A stretch of DNA of 64,000 nucleotides, from the NCBI RefSeq assembly GCF_001293165.1, contig NZ_CP010552.1, forward strand, positions 806,001 to 870,000. Direction: 5' to 3'. Origin of the DNA: Candidatus Thioglobus autotrophicus. Its GTDB lineage: Bacteria; Pseudomonadota; Gammaproteobacteria; PS1; Pseudothioglobaceae. The notes beneath the pieces are model-generated. The model saw nothing but the letters and a program-made list of their open reading frames with translations, had not been told where the DNA came from and ran no database searches. How positions within the stretch are numbered: position 1 is the stretch's first letter; each line of letters begins with the position of its first letter. Positions 1 to 9,370 of the stretch are shown here, in pieces. The translations under genes and the position numbers were made by a program.

Positions 1-1
1 T

Positions 2-616
2 GTGATTAACGCGATGGCGCCAGCAGAGGTAAGCTCTATTGTAGTTGATGAAGATCGTAACGCAATGGATATTGCAGTTGAAGAAGATCAACTAGCCTTA
101 GCGATCGGCCGTGGTGGTCAAAATATTAAATTAGCAGCACGCTTAACAGGCTGGAAGCTAAACGTCATGTCAACTGCAGATGCAGATGAGAAGCAAGCTG
201 AAGAAGCGCAAAAAGCCAGTGGCAAACTTGCTGATAAACTAGGTGTTGATGGCGAAGTGGCTGGTGTACTATTAGAAGAGGGCTTTACCAGTGTTAGTGA
301 TATTGCAGATGCAGACGCGGCAACATTGGAAGGTATTGAAGAGTTTGATGCTACTATGGTTGAAGAGCTACAAGAGCGCGCAGCAGATGCACAACTGGTG
401 CAAGCATTGGGCGATGCTGATGCTTCTGAGGCTTTAACGAGTGTTGAGGGTGTGGATTCTGATTTAGCTGACGCCTTGATTGAAGCGGAAATAACAACGG
501 TTGATGATTTGGCAGAGCTGTCTATTGACGAGTTGCTTGAGATTCAAGTTATGGACAAAGAAAAAGCCTCAGGTGTTATCATGACGGCAAGAGAAAATGA
601 AGGATGGTTTGATTAA
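2..616 (+). CDS. nusA: Transcription termination/antitermination factor NusA, C-terminal part (cut by window edge)
   Basis: NusA binds RNA polymerase and nascent RNA and modulates pausing, termination and antitermination. The window starts inside the gene: the first codon read is an internal Val (GTG), so the true start lies outside. The visible 204 residues begin in the second KH domain, with the RNA-binding loop AIGRGGQN near residues 35-41. Two acidic helix-hairpin-helix repeats follow (about 66-130 and 141-200), matching the AR1/AR2 repeats of gammaproteobacterial NusA. The gene ends in a Trp-Phe-Asp tail 55 bases before infB, the usual nusA-infB order. Family assignment is secure; the missing N-terminal, S1 and KH1 parts cannot be judged. 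Confidence 0.95.
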   Translation: MINAMAPAEVSSIVVDEDRNAMDIAVEEDQLALAIGRGGQNIKLAARLTGWKLNVMSTADADEKQAEEAQKASGKLADKLGVDGEVAGVLLEEGFTSVSDIADADAATLEGIEEFDATMVEELQERAADAQLVQALGDADASEALTSVEGVDSDLADALIEAEITTVDDLAELSIDELLEIQVMDKEKASGVIMTARENEGWFD

Positions 617-671
617 TAACGATAATTAGTAAGAAGCGTTCATTTAATCATTATAAAAACAGGCAAGCATT

Positions 672-3131
672 ATGGCACATACAGTTGAAACTTTATCCAA
701 ACTACTGAAAAAGACACCCGATGAGGTAATTACCATTCTAACGAATGCGGGCATTGAGGGTAAACAAGCAGATTCTGATATTTCCGCTGAGGAAAGAAAG
801 ATTTTAATGGGTAGCTTATCAAAGCGCTCATCGAGTAAATCTAGCATATCGGTTTCTCGCAAACCTAGTGGCAAAACCACCAATAGCACCAGTGGCGGTG
901 TTAAGGTTCAAGTTAAGAAAAAGCGCGTCAAACAAGTAGTGGCTGAAGCTGAAACCGAAACAGGCGTCAACGAAGCGGCATTAGCCGCGCAAGCTGCACT
1001 AGATGCAGGACGTGATGCAGATGAAAAATTATTAGCACAAGATGCCAAGCGCTTAGAAATGGTGCGCTTACAAAAAGAGCAAGCTGATGCATTAAAGACG
1101 CAAAAAGACACGGCCAATCAAGAACAAGAAACTGCTAAAACAGAAGACAAGGTAGAAGAGAAAGCAGCGGAAAAGTCTAAAGAGGCAAAGCCAGCGGAAG
1201 ATAAAAAACCGCAAAGATTGCGTAATACGGCTAACAATAAAGCCCCTGGGCGTAAACAACTACATGTTGCCAGACATAATCCAAATCGCAAACTGAAAAA
1301 GAAAGACAGAACTCGATTAAGCCAAAAGATTCAAGAAGAGCAGGCACAACATGGCTTCCAAAAGCCAGTTGAAAAAGTCATGCATGAAATTGCTGTGCCA
1401 GAGAATATTAAAGTGAGTGATCTTGCACAGAAAATGACCACCAAGGCCGGCGAAGTTTTAAAGGTGTTGATGGGTATGGGTGTTATGGCCACCTTAAACG
1501 ACGTTATTGACCAAGACACTGCCTTATTAGTGGTCGAGGAAATGGGGCACAAAGGAGTTGTCAGCGTTGAAGAAACGATTGAAGATGTATTAGTTGAAAA
1601 GTCAAAGCCAATAGGTGATGAAACAGCTAGACCGCCAGTGGTTACTATTATGGGCCACGTTGATCACGGTAAAACATCATTATTAGACTATATTCGTCAA
1701 GCTAAGATAGCAGATGGTGAAGCGGGCGGCATTACTCAGCATATTGGCTCATACCAGGTTGAAACCGCTAACGGAAAAATTACTTTTATTGACACACCAG
1801 GACACGCAGCTTTCTCAAAAATGCGCTCACGTGGTGCAAATGCAACAGACCTTATTATTTTGGTTGTGGCGGCTGATGATGGCGTGATGCCGCAGACGAT
1901 TGAGTCTATTAAGCACGCTAAAAAAGCTGGCGTTCCAATCATCGTTGCTATCAATAAGATTGATAAAGAAGGTGCAGATCTAGACAAGATTAAGCAAGTA
2001 CTGTCAACACATGATGTGATCTCAGAAGACTGGGGTGGCGATGTTATGATGGTGCCAGTATCAGCTCATACTGGCGAGGGTATTGACGCACTGCTTGAAG
2101 CAATTACGCTAACGGCAGAAGTATTAGAGTTTTCAGCAGTGGCCAAAGGCCCAGCAAACGGTACTGTGCTAGAAGCTCGATTAGAAAAAGGCCGTGGTAA
2201 AGTAACCACGATTTTAGTACAATCAGGCACTTTAAAGAAAGGCGATATTATGATTGCCGGCCTAGAATACGGCAAGGTCAAACAAATTGTTAACGACCAA
2301 GGAAAGGTTCTTAAAGAAGCTGGCCCATCAACACCAGTTGAGGTGTTAGGTTTGTCTGGTGTGCCAAATTCTGGTGACGAAGTCTTGGTGGTTGAAAGTG
2401 AGCGTAAAGCGCGCGAAGTAGCCGACTTTAGGAAAACCAAAGAGCGCGAAGCAGAGCTGCAAAGACAGCAAGCTTCGAAGATGGAGAACTTCTTACAGAA
2501 GATGGAAGAAGGCGATGTTTCAACGGTTAATGTATTACTTAAGTCAGATGTTCGTGGCTCAGCCCAGGCATTAGTTGAGGCTCTAGAAGAGTTATCAACG
2601 GACGAAGTGAGAGTTAAAGTAGTATCAAGCGGTGTTGGTGGTATTAGTAATACTGACATTACACTAGCAGCTACTTCAGAAGCTTTAGTGCTTGGCTTTA
2701 ATGTTCGTGCTGATACTATGGCTAGAAAAATGGCAGATAGCGAAGGTGTTCGTATTGAGTATTACTCAATTATCTATAACTTAATCGATGATGTTAAAGC
2801 TATTATGAGCGGCCTATTAAGCCCAGCACTCAGCGAAAATATTATTGGTATTGCCAATGTGAAAGATGTATTCAGATCACAAAAACTTGGCGATATTGCT
2901 GGTTGTATGGTTCAAGAAGGTGTGGTTAGAAGAGACTCGCCAATTCGTGTATTGCGTGACAGCGTTGTTATCTTTGAGGGTGAGTTAGAGTCATTAAGAC
3001 GCTTTAAAGATGACGTTAAAGAGGTTAAGTCAGGTACTGAGTGTGGTATCGGTGTTGCAGGTTATAACGATGTTCAGCCGGGTGATCAGATTGAGGTCTT
3101 TGAGCGTATTGAGACGGCTCGTACTTTATAA
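672..3131 (+). CDS. infB: Translation initiation factor IF-2
   Basis: IF-2 is the GTPase that brings initiator fMet-tRNA to the 30S subunit and promotes 50S joining. The 819-residue protein starts with the IF2 N-terminal domain ([12 protein letters not shown]), then a long charged Lys/Glu/Ala linker (about 60-225), then the G domain. GTP motifs are visible: GHVDHGKT at 328-335 (G1), DTPGH at 374 (G3) and NKID at 428 (G4). Domains II, III and the fMet-tRNA-binding C2 domain follow, and length is normal for gammaproteobacteria. It lies between nusA and rbfA, with rbfA only 5 bases downstream, so translational coupling is likely. A shorter internal-start isoform, known in E. coli, was not assessed. 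Confidence 0.98.
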   Translation: MAHTVETLSKLLKKTPDEVITILTNAGIEGKQADSDISAEERKILMGSLSKRSSSKSSISVSRKPSGKTTNSTSGGVKVQVKKKRVKQVVAEAETETGVNEAALAAQAALDAGRDADEKLLAQDAKRLEMVRLQKEQADALKTQKDTANQEQETAKTEDKVEEKAAEKSKEAKPAEDKKPQRLRNTANNKAPGRKQLHVARHNPNRKLKKKDRTRLSQKIQEEQAQHGFQKPVEKVMHEIAVPENIKVSDLAQKMTTKAGEVLKVLMGMGVMATLNDVIDQDTALLVVEEMGHKGVVSVEETIEDVLVEKSKPIGDETARPPVVTIMGHVDHGKTSLLDYIRQAKIADGEAGGITQHIGSYQVETANGKITFIDTPGHAAFSKMRSRGANATDLIILVVAADDGVMPQTIESIKHAKKAGVPIIVAINKIDKEGADLDKIKQVLSTHDVISEDWGGDVMMVPVSAHTGEGIDALLEAITLTAEVLEFSAVAKGPANGTVLEARLEKGRGKVTTILVQSGTLKKGDIMIAGLEYGKVKQIVNDQGKVLKEAGPSTPVEVLGLSGVPNSGDEVLVVESERKAREVADFRKTKEREAELQRQQASKMENFLQKMEEGDVSTVNVLLKSDVRGSAQALVEALEELSTDEVRVKVVSSGVGGISNTDITLAATSEALVLGFNVRADTMARKMADSEGVRIEYYSIIYNLIDDVKAIMSGLLSPALSENIIGIANVKDVFRSQKLGDIAGCMVQEGVVRRDSPIRVLRDSVVIFEGELESLRRFKDDVKEVKSGTECGIGVAGYNDVQPGDQIEVFERIETARTL

Positions 3132-3136
3132 CCCTA

Positions 3137-3475
3137 ATGGCACAACAAGATTCCTTTAGAATTGAACGCATTAACGAGTTGGTTCGCCGTGAATTAGTAA
3201 CGTTATTAAAAAACGAAACTAAAGACCCTCGACTGGCTAACGTGGTTATTACCGATGTGCTAACTAGTCGTGATTTGAGTGCTGCCAAGGTTTATTACAC
3301 AGTATCTGAGCAAGATCAGAAAGAGGTTGAGATATTGTTGAATAAAGCCTCAGGATTCTTTCGTTCGCGCCTTTCAAAAACAGTTGATTTGCGTCATACA
3401 CCTGCGTTGAGATTTATGTTTGATCCTGCACCTAATACCGGTGCAAGAATAGACGACCTACTTTCTAAGCTGTAA
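3137..3475 (+). CDS. rbfA: Ribosome-binding factor A
   Basis: RbfA is a small KH-fold protein that binds 30S precursors and is needed for late 16S rRNA 5'-end maturation and cold growth. The 112-residue product has the typical opening with a run of basic residues and NELVRREL, the segment KDPRL, and the C-terminal signature LRHTPALRFMFD followed by a short acidic tail. Length fits the family (about 110-135). It is 5 bases after infB and 8 bases before truB, the standard gammaproteobacterial order. No odd features were seen. Confidence 0.96.
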   Translation: MAQQDSFRIERINELVRRELVTLLKNETKDPRLANVVITDVLTSRDLSAAKVYYTVSEQDQKEVEILLNKASGFFRSRLSKTVDLRHTPALRFMFDPAPNTGARIDDLLSKL

Positions 3476-3483
3476 ATCTAGCC

Positions 3484-4395
3484 ATGTCACGGCGCAACCC
3501 AAAGGGCAGAGATATTAATGGTATTGTCTTGTTGGATAAAGACACCGGACTAAGCTCCAATGCCGCCCTACAAAAGGTTAAACGACTTTTTTCTGCTAAA
3601 AAAGCAGGGCATACAGGTAGTTTAGATCCGCTTGCTAGTGGCATTTTGCCGATTTGTCTAGGTCAGGCAACCAAGGTGGCTCAATTTTTACTTGATGATA
3701 ATAAGCGCTATTTTGTTCGTGGCAAGCTGGGGGAGAATACCGATACGCTCGACTGTGAGGGGGAAGTTGTGCAAACCCAGGAACATAAGCACTTAAGCGA
3801 AGCGACTATCAAAAAAGCCACCATGAGTTTTGTTGGCGACATCTTGCAAATTCCACCCATGTATTCAGCACTAAAGAAAGACGGCCAACCGCTGTATAAA
3901 CTAGCACGCCAAGGTATTGAGATTGAGCGCCCGCCCCGCCCCGTAACTATTCATAATATTGATTTTATCAGCTATGACAAAGGCATTATCACCCTAGATG
4001 TGAGTTGCTCTAAGGGTACTTATATTCGTAGTTTAATTCAAGATATTGGTAATCAGCTGGGCTGTGGTGCGCATGTCATTGAGCTTAGGCGTACAGGGTT
4101 TGCGCATATTGATATTAGTGAAACCATTAAATTTTCTGAACTAGAGACGCTTGTTACTGAAGATTTTAAATCTCTCGACGCGTATATTTTTCCCAGTGAA
4201 CAGATGTTGCCTAATATTCAAAATGTTAGCTTAGATGTGCAACAAACTATAGATATTAAATACGGGCGAAGCATTCTTTCAGAGCAAAAAACTGAGCAGC
4301 ATACGGTTAAATTGTTTGATCCTCAACAACAGTTTTTAGGCATTGGCGAATTAACACCAGATGGTGTCATTGCACCCAAACGTCTTTTTGTTTAA
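3484..4395 (+). CDS. truB: tRNA pseudouridine(55) synthase TruB
   Basis: TruB converts U55 in the T-loop of nearly all tRNAs to pseudouridine and also acts as a tRNA chaperone. The 303-residue protein has an N-terminal INGIVLLDKDTGLSSN block, the catalytic loop GHTGSLDPLASG with Asp48 as the expected nucleophile, then the KGTYIRSLIQDIG motif of the TruB family. The C-terminal segment (about 240-303) is compatible with the short TruB PUA-like domain. It follows rbfA by 8 bases. In many relatives rpsO comes next, but here an orphan gene takes that place. Confidence 0.97.
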   Translation: MSRRNPKGRDINGIVLLDKDTGLSSNAALQKVKRLFSAKKAGHTGSLDPLASGILPICLGQATKVAQFLLDDNKRYFVRGKLGENTDTLDCEGEVVQTQEHKHLSEATIKKATMSFVGDILQIPPMYSALKKDGQPLYKLARQGIEIERPPRPVTIHNIDFISYDKGIITLDVSCSKGTYIRSLIQDIGNQLGCGAHVIELRRTGFAHIDISETIKFSELETLVTEDFKSLDAYIFPSEQMLPNIQNVSLDVQQTIDIKYGRSILSEQKTEQHTVKLFDPQQQFLGIGELTPDGVIAPKRLFV

Positions 4396-4410
4396 TCTAT
4401 AATTTAACCT

Positions 4411-5049
4411 ATGAATACGGGAGATAATAAAAAAGGCGCCTTGGTAGGCTACGGCTTTGATGATAACTTAATGCGTAGCGTTAAGGGTGACGAAGGTCTG
4501 AAAGACAGTGTGTATAACCGTGAGCGCACCCAAAGCATTGTTGATGACAATATCGAAGAGTTGATGGATGTGGTTTTATTTTTGCTGTTATCGACCGGCA
4601 TCTATCGTATTGTTATTGGTTTAAATAACGGCGAAATTAAAACCTCCTCTGTGTTTGATCCATTTAATGTTGAGATTCACCTTGCTGAAGATTTGCTGGT
4701 GCCTGATTATGTCTTTAATCATTTTGGTATGATTGCCTTGGACGAAAAAGAGGCATTAATTAAACGCTATTATCAAATGCTTGAGCACGATCGAGCGTTT
4801 GACTATTTATCTGATGAGTGGCAAGCGGCTTTTCATCAACGTAACAAGGATATGAAACAACTAACGGATGAGGGTGAGCTTAGATATATTGTTGATCATA
4901 TTCCAGAGCTTAGAAATTTAGATGGTTATTATTTGCGCTCAGCCGTGATTAATTTATTTAACTCGACCATTTCTATGTCATTTAACTGTGATGGTACACA
5001 GATTATGTCGCATAAGAAATTTAGAGAGTTTATCGAAGAATACGTATAG
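4411..5049 (+). CDS. Conserved-looking protein of unknown function between truB and purD
   Basis: I do not recognise this 212-residue protein. It has no signal peptide and only one moderately hydrophobic stretch (about residues 50-72, MDVVLFLLLSTGIYRIVIGL), which could be a buried helix. The rest is acidic and probably soluble. It sits 15 bases after truB and 8 before purD on the same strand, so it is probably co-transcribed. No Shine-Dalgarno sequence is visible before the ATG, but a perfect TATAAT lies at 4398-4403, spaced so that transcription could begin at or next to the start codon. Codon use resembles the neighbours, so the gene is probably real. Confidence 0.75.
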   Translation: MNTGDNKKGALVGYGFDDNLMRSVKGDEGLKDSVYNRERTQSIVDDNIEELMDVVLFLLLSTGIYRIVIGLNNGEIKTSSVFDPFNVEIHLAEDLLVPDYVFNHFGMIALDEKEALIKRYYQMLEHDRAFDYLSDEWQAAFHQRNKDMKQLTDEGELRYIVDHIPELRNLDGYYLRSAVINLFNSTISMSFNCDGTQIMSHKKFREFIEEYV

Positions 5050-5057
5050 GAAAAAAT

Positions 5058-6323
5058 ATGAAAGTTTTAGTAATTGGCGCAGGCGGCCGCGAGCATGCCT
5101 TAGCTTGGCAGTGTGCTAAGTTTGATAATGTTAAAGAGGTTTTTGTGGCACCGGGCAATGCGGGTACCGAGCTAGAAGATAAGCTGACCAACGTTGATAT
5201 CGGTGCTGAGGATATTAACGGTCTGATTAAATTCGCCCAAGATAATCAAATTGATATCAGCATTGTTGGCCCGGAAGCGCCACTAGTAATTGGCGTAGTA
5301 GATCGTTTTCAAGCGCAAGGACTGGCTATTTTTGGCCCAACTGAAGCCGCTTCACAACTCGAAGGCTCAAAAGCATTTTGTAAAGATTTTTTGGATCGTA
5401 ACAATATTCCAACCGCCTATTATGATGTTTTTACTGAGGTTGATCCTGCGGTTAAGTACGTACAAGAAAAAGGCACACCGATTGTTATTAAGGCAGATGG
5501 TTTGGCCGCAGGCAAAGGCGTTATCATTGCCAATACTGAAGCTGAAGCAGTTGTTGCAATTAACGATATGCTAGAAGGAAATCGCTTTGGCGAAGCGGGT
5601 TCACGTGTTGTTATTGAAGAGTTTTTAGTTGGCGAAGAGGCTAGTTTTATTGTGATGGTAGATGGCAAAAATATCTTACCAATGGCCACCTCGCAAGACC
5701 ATAAAGCGCGAGATAATGGCGATCAAGGCCCGAACACAGGCGGCATGGGTGCTTATTCTCCAGCGCCAATTGTGACCGATGAGATATTTCAAGATGTCAT
5801 GGAACGTGTTATTCGTCCAACAGTTGACGGCATGGCAGCTGAGGGAAATTCTTATACCGGATTTTTATACGCCGGGCTGATGATTGACCAGCAGGGTAAC
5901 TCCAAAGTACTAGAATATAATTGCCGTTTTGGCGATCCTGAAACTCAACCTATTATGATGCGCCTTAAGTCTAATCTGGCAGAATTATGTCTATTGGCCA
6001 CCCAAGGTAAATTGGACGAAGCAGAAATTAAGTGGGATAATCGCTCGGCTATGGGTGTAGTGTTAGCAGCCAATGGCTATCCAGATGCTTACCCGTCTGG
6101 CGAGGTTATTGGCTTGCCTACGGATAGTAGTGACGCCAAAGTATTTCATGCAGGCACCAAAATACAGGGCGCCAAGGTGCTTACTAGTGGTGGGCGAGTT
6201 TTGTGTGCAACAGCTTTGGGTGCAGACACTAAGCAAGCGCAAACTAATGCTTACCAGCTGCTTGAGAAAATTGATTGGCCAAGTGCTTATTATCGAACCG
6301 ATATTGGCTTTAAAGCGCTTTAG
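5058..6323 (+). CDS. purD: Phosphoribosylamine-glycine ligase (GARS)
   Basis: PurD catalyses the second step of de novo purine synthesis: phosphoribosylamine + glycine + ATP to GAR. The 421-residue protein shows the PurD N-terminal motif VIGAGGREHALAW, a central ATP-grasp domain (about 105-320) with KADGLAAGKGV, and the family signature NTGGMGAYSP. The Rossmann-like C-terminal domain is complete and length is normal. The upstream sequence AGGAAAAAAT is a reasonable ribosome site. It is separated from purH, its frequent partner, which is not in the window. Confidence 0.97.
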   Translation: MKVLVIGAGGREHALAWQCAKFDNVKEVFVAPGNAGTELEDKLTNVDIGAEDINGLIKFAQDNQIDISIVGPEAPLVIGVVDRFQAQGLAIFGPTEAASQLEGSKAFCKDFLDRNNIPTAYYDVFTEVDPAVKYVQEKGTPIVIKADGLAAGKGVIIANTEAEAVVAINDMLEGNRFGEAGSRVVIEEFLVGEEASFIVMVDGKNILPMATSQDHKARDNGDQGPNTGGMGAYSPAPIVTDEIFQDVMERVIRPTVDGMAAEGNSYTGFLYAGLMIDQQGNSKVLEYNCRFGDPETQPIMMRLKSNLAELCLLATQGKLDEAEIKWDNRSAMGVVLAANGYPDAYPSGEVIGLPTDSSDAKVFHAGTKIQGAKVLTSGGRVLCATALGADTKQAQTNAYQLLEKIDWPSAYYRTDIGFKAL

Positions 6324-6420
6324 AGTCAACCCTTGATTTAACACCCAGTGCGATAAGATGGGTGTAATATGTTAAGCATTAGATCGGGTATTTTGATACG
6401 GTATTTTTACTTGAGGGCGT

Positions 6421-7677
6421 ATGAAAGTTTTAGTTGCAGGTAGTGGAATTATAGGCATTACTTCGGCCTATTATTTGGCAAAATCTGGCCACGAAGTGAC
6501 TGTCATCGAGCAAGAGTCAGAGCCGGCACTAGGAACAAGTTTTGCCAATGCGGGGCAGTTATCATACGGCATGTCATCGCCTTGGGCAGGGCCTGGAATT
6601 CCTATCAAGGCCATGAAATGGCTAGCGGCAAAGTATGCGCCTTTAATTATCAACCCAAAACTCACCCTATTAACGCTTAAGTTTTTATTTAGAATCTTAA
6701 AAAACTGCACTGCCAGTCGTTATGAGATTAATAAATCTCGTATGGTTCGAGTCTCAAAATGCTCTCAGCAGGCCATTGTTGAAATGGTTCAAGAACATGA
6801 TTTTGATTTTGAGCTAAGAAGCCATGGCTTGTTGCAAGTTTTTAGAACGCAAGCGCAGCTTGATGCCGCCAAAAAAGATATGGCAGTTTTGGATGCTTAT
6901 CAGGTTAAGTATGAGTTACTAGATGTAGAGGGCTGTATTAAGGCCGAACCCGCGCTTGTCCATGTCAAGGAGAAAATCAAGGGCGGGTTGCGCTACTTGG
7001 AAGATCAGAGTGCTAATTGCTTTTTGTTTGCCAACCATTTAACAAAAATTTGTAAGCAAATGGGGGTGAAGTTTGAGTTTAATGTGAGTATTCAGCAGAT
7101 TAACGCCAAGCACAAAAAAATTACCAGCATTCAAACAGATCAAGGCAATTATCAGGCTGATAAATATGTAATTGCTTTGGGCAGTCAATCAGCTGACATC
7201 TTGGCGCCACTCGGCATACATCTGCCAATCTATCCAGTTAAGGGCTACTCTATTACCTTGCCTATTAAAAACGATGCAGACGCGCCACAGGGTACACTAA
7301 TGGATGAAACCTACAAAGTAGCCATTACCAGGCTAGGCGACATTGTGCGTGTTGCCGGTATTGCTGAGCTAACAGGATACGACAAAACACTGTCAGATTC
7401 TGGCGACCGCATAACCCAGTTTGTACTCCATGACTTATTCCCCAAAGCGACAGATCAAGTGCCAGATGACCAACTTTGGGCAGGCTTGCGCCCTATGACG
7501 CCTGATGGAACACCCATTATTGGTAAAACACCTTATGATAATTTATTATTAAACACCGGACACGGAACGCTAGGCTGGACCATGAGCTTAGGTTCTGCAA
7601 AGGTGATTAATTCACTTGTATCTGAGCAGACACCCGAGATAGACATCGAAGGTCTTAGCATGTTTCGATACCAATAA
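6421..7677 (+). CDS. dadA: D-amino acid dehydrogenase, FAD-dependent (DadA-like)
   Basis: This is a membrane-associated FAD enzyme family that deaminates D-amino acids to 2-oxo acids and passes electrons to the quinone pool. The N-terminus has the dinucleotide-binding signature GSGIIGITSAYYLAKSGHEV followed by an acidic residue, and the family segment TSFANAGQLSYG near residue 40. The C-terminus has GLRPMTPDGTPIIG and TGHGTLGWTMS, typical of DadA. Length 418 fits (E. coli DadA is 432). It is preceded by a GAGGG ribosome site and followed after 14 bases by rnhB. Substrate specificity inside the DAO family cannot be fixed from sequence alone. Confidence 0.88.
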   Translation: MKVLVAGSGIIGITSAYYLAKSGHEVTVIEQESEPALGTSFANAGQLSYGMSSPWAGPGIPIKAMKWLAAKYAPLIINPKLTLLTLKFLFRILKNCTASRYEINKSRMVRVSKCSQQAIVEMVQEHDFDFELRSHGLLQVFRTQAQLDAAKKDMAVLDAYQVKYELLDVEGCIKAEPALVHVKEKIKGGLRYLEDQSANCFLFANHLTKICKQMGVKFEFNVSIQQINAKHKKITSIQTDQGNYQADKYVIALGSQSADILAPLGIHLPIYPVKGYSITLPIKNDADAPQGTLMDETYKVAITRLGDIVRVAGIAELTGYDKTLSDSGDRITQFVLHDLFPKATDQVPDDQLWAGLRPMTPDGTPIIGKTPYDNLLLNTGHGTLGWTMSLGSAKVINSLVSEQTPEIDIEGLSMFRYQ

Positions 7678-7691
7678 ATTCCAAGAACTCT

Positions 7692-8249
7692 ATGATTATT
7701 ATTGGCGTTGATGAAGCAGGTCGTGGCCCATTAGTGGGCTCGGTGGTTGCGGGTGCCGTGGTACTGCCAAGCAAGTTTGAGCTGCCCGAACTAACCGATT
7801 CTAAAAAACTCAGTGAGAAAAAGCGAGAAACCTTATACGCCCTTATTACTCAGCAATGTCAATGGGCGGTGGGCGAGTCTAGTGTACAAGAGATTGATGA
7901 AATTAATATTTTGCAAGCTACAATGCTAGCGATGAAGCGCGCTGTAGAAAATCTCAATCTTAAATATGACCAAGTTTTAGTCGATGGCAATCGCTGCCCT
8001 GATGTGCAATATTGCACGGCAATCGTTAAAGGGGATTTAACAGAACCTGTTATTTCAGCAGCATCCATTATTGCTAAAGTGACTCGTGATAGGCAAATGT
8101 TGAAACTAGATAAGCAATATCCTCAGTATGGATTTGCTCAGCATAAGGGTTACGGTACTAAAATACACCTAGCGGCGCTCAAACAGCATGGCGCTATTCA
8201 AGGCCAGCACCGAGCTTCGTTCGCTCCAATTAAACGTTTAATCGGTTAA
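7692..8249 (+). CDS. rnhB: Ribonuclease HII
   Basis: RNase HII cleaves RNA in RNA-DNA hybrids and starts removal of single ribonucleotides from DNA. The 185-residue protein opens with the metal-binding motif IIGVDEAGRGPL (Asp7, Glu8) and contains TDSKKLSEKKR and VDGNRCPD, then the conserved ISAASIIAKVTRDR block and the C-terminal Y-G-x-x-x-HKGYGT motif. Length is normal. The stop codon overlaps by four bases the stop of the convergent lipoprotein gene, so there is no space for a separate terminator between them. Confidence 0.96.
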   Translation: MIIIGVDEAGRGPLVGSVVAGAVVLPSKFELPELTDSKKLSEKKRETLYALITQQCQWAVGESSVQEIDEINILQATMLAMKRAVENLNLKYDQVLVDGNRCPDVQYCTAIVKGDLTEPVISAASIIAKVTRDRQMLKLDKQYPQYGFAQHKGYGTKIHLAALKQHGAIQGQHRASFAPIKRLIG

Positions 8250-8992
8250 AAAGGCGTGCCTTCCATGGCACTACCACCATTCAATTCTTGAATTTGGCGT
8301 TTTAATTCTGCTTTTTTAGCATCAAGCTCTGCTTGTTTTTTCAATAGCTCGGCTTTTTTCTGCGCCGCTATTTCTCTTTGTCGATCGCGTTCAATTTCAG
8401 CGGCCGGGCGAGTCTTCAAGTAATCAAAACGCTTAACAATTTTTTTGGCCCACTTGGCTTTAGAGGCAACTTTAACTGCTTTTTGCGCCTCACGCTGTGT
8501 CACCGCACCCATTAGGTAAACCGTTTGGCTCTCAGTCATCACCCTGACAAGGGTTGGATGAAACACCTCTTGGTCATGAAACAAGGTCTCCACTTGTGCA
8601 GTGATAGCCGCATCTTTAGAGCGACTTAACAGCCCGCTGTTTGGACCAACGGTTATTTCGTTAAATACTTGTTTGATTTTTGGATCTTGAATTTGGGCTT
8701 GTTCAATTGTGTACTTAAGTACTGCATTACTAGGTACTTCACCGGTAATTAGCACGCTTTTGTTATACACCATAAAGTTAAGATGTACATCCTCTAAGGC
8801 GCTATCTTGGTTTGGCCAAGCGAGCATTCTAAACATAATGGTTCTATCATCTAGTACTTCACCTGCACTGCGTCTGTCATTAGTGGTGGTGATAATGGTG
8901 CTCATCGTTGAAGCACCTTGAATAACAGGCAAACACCCTGTTAATAACAATGAGTTGGCAATTAATACAGCAGAAATCAGTAATTTTTTCAT
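8246..8992 (-). CDS. dolP: BON-domain outer-membrane lipoprotein, DolP/YraP-like
   Basis: The 248-residue product has a lipoprotein signal peptide with lipobox LTGC (Cys20), then two BON (OsmY/nodulation) domains at about 55-125 and 130-195. In the second, the segment VYLMGAVTQREAQKA is typical. DolP (YraP) is an outer-membrane lipoprotein that supports envelope integrity and BAM function in E. coli. The C-terminal 45 residues form an added charged, Lys/Glu/Ala/Gln-rich coiled-coil-like tail that usual DolP (about 190 aa) lacks. It is 6 bases downstream of yraN, as expected for the conserved yraL(rsmI)-yraN-yraP neighbourhood. Confidence 0.85.
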   Translation of the reverse strand: MKKLLISAVLIANSLLLTGCLPVIQGASTMSTIITTTNDRRSAGEVLDDRTIMFRMLAWPNQDSALEDVHLNFMVYNKSVLITGEVPSNAVLKYTIEQAQIQDPKIKQVFNEITVGPNSGLLSRSKDAAITAQVETLFHDQEVFHPTLVRVMTESQTVYLMGAVTQREAQKAVKVASKAKWAKKIVKRFDYLKTRPAAEIERDRQREIAAQKKAELLKKQAELDAKKAELKRQIQELNGGSAMEGTPF

Positions 8993-8998
8993 AAATAA

Positions 8999-9370
8999 TT
9001 AGCCTTCAAAGGCGTCTTTAATCCAGTTTATTTTAGGATATTTTAAATCAGATTCTAGTCCCACAACATCAAACCGACAGATATATTCATCAAACTCATC
9101 GTGTTGTTGCAAGTAGCGTTGTGCACTGCGAATAATTTTTGCCTGCTTGCTAGAGGTAACGGTGTCAGTGGCCGATCCAAAGCGTGTATTTTTTCGATAA
9201 CGAACTTCAACAAAAACCAATACTTGCTCGGCTTTATCAAGCATAATAATATCTATTTCACCAACCTTGGTAAGATAATTTTGTTCAATTAACGTTAGAC
9301 CCTGCTGAATAAGATATTTCAGCGCAATGTCTTCTGCTTGATTGCCAACTTGTCTTTTAATACTAAACAT
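8999..9370 (-). CDS. yraN: YraN family protein (UPF0102), predicted nuclease fold
   Basis: The 123-residue protein matches the UPF0102/YraN family, which has a PD-(D/E)XK-like restriction endonuclease fold. Visible motifs are the N-terminal GNQAEDIALKYL, the GEIDIIMLD segment (about 36-44) and VFVEVRYRKNTRFG, which supplies the putative catalytic acidic and basic residues. The biological role is not well settled. It is transcribed away from rsmI. Its ATG and that of rsmI overlap within one CATG at 9368-9371, so each 5' untranslated region and promoter must lie inside the other gene. It is followed by the DolP-like gene after 6 bases. Confidence 0.9.
   Translation of the reverse strand: MFSIKRQVGNQAEDIALKYLIQQGLTLIEQNYLTKVGEIDIIMLDKAEQVLVFVEVRYRKNTRFGSATDTVTSSKQAKIIRSAQRYLQQHDEFDEYICRFDVVGLESDLKYPKINWIKDAFEG

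Noticed and set aside
6338-6366. Hairpin ACACCCA...TGGGTGT between purD and dadA as a terminator
   Set aside because: The stem is 7 bp and no T-run follows.
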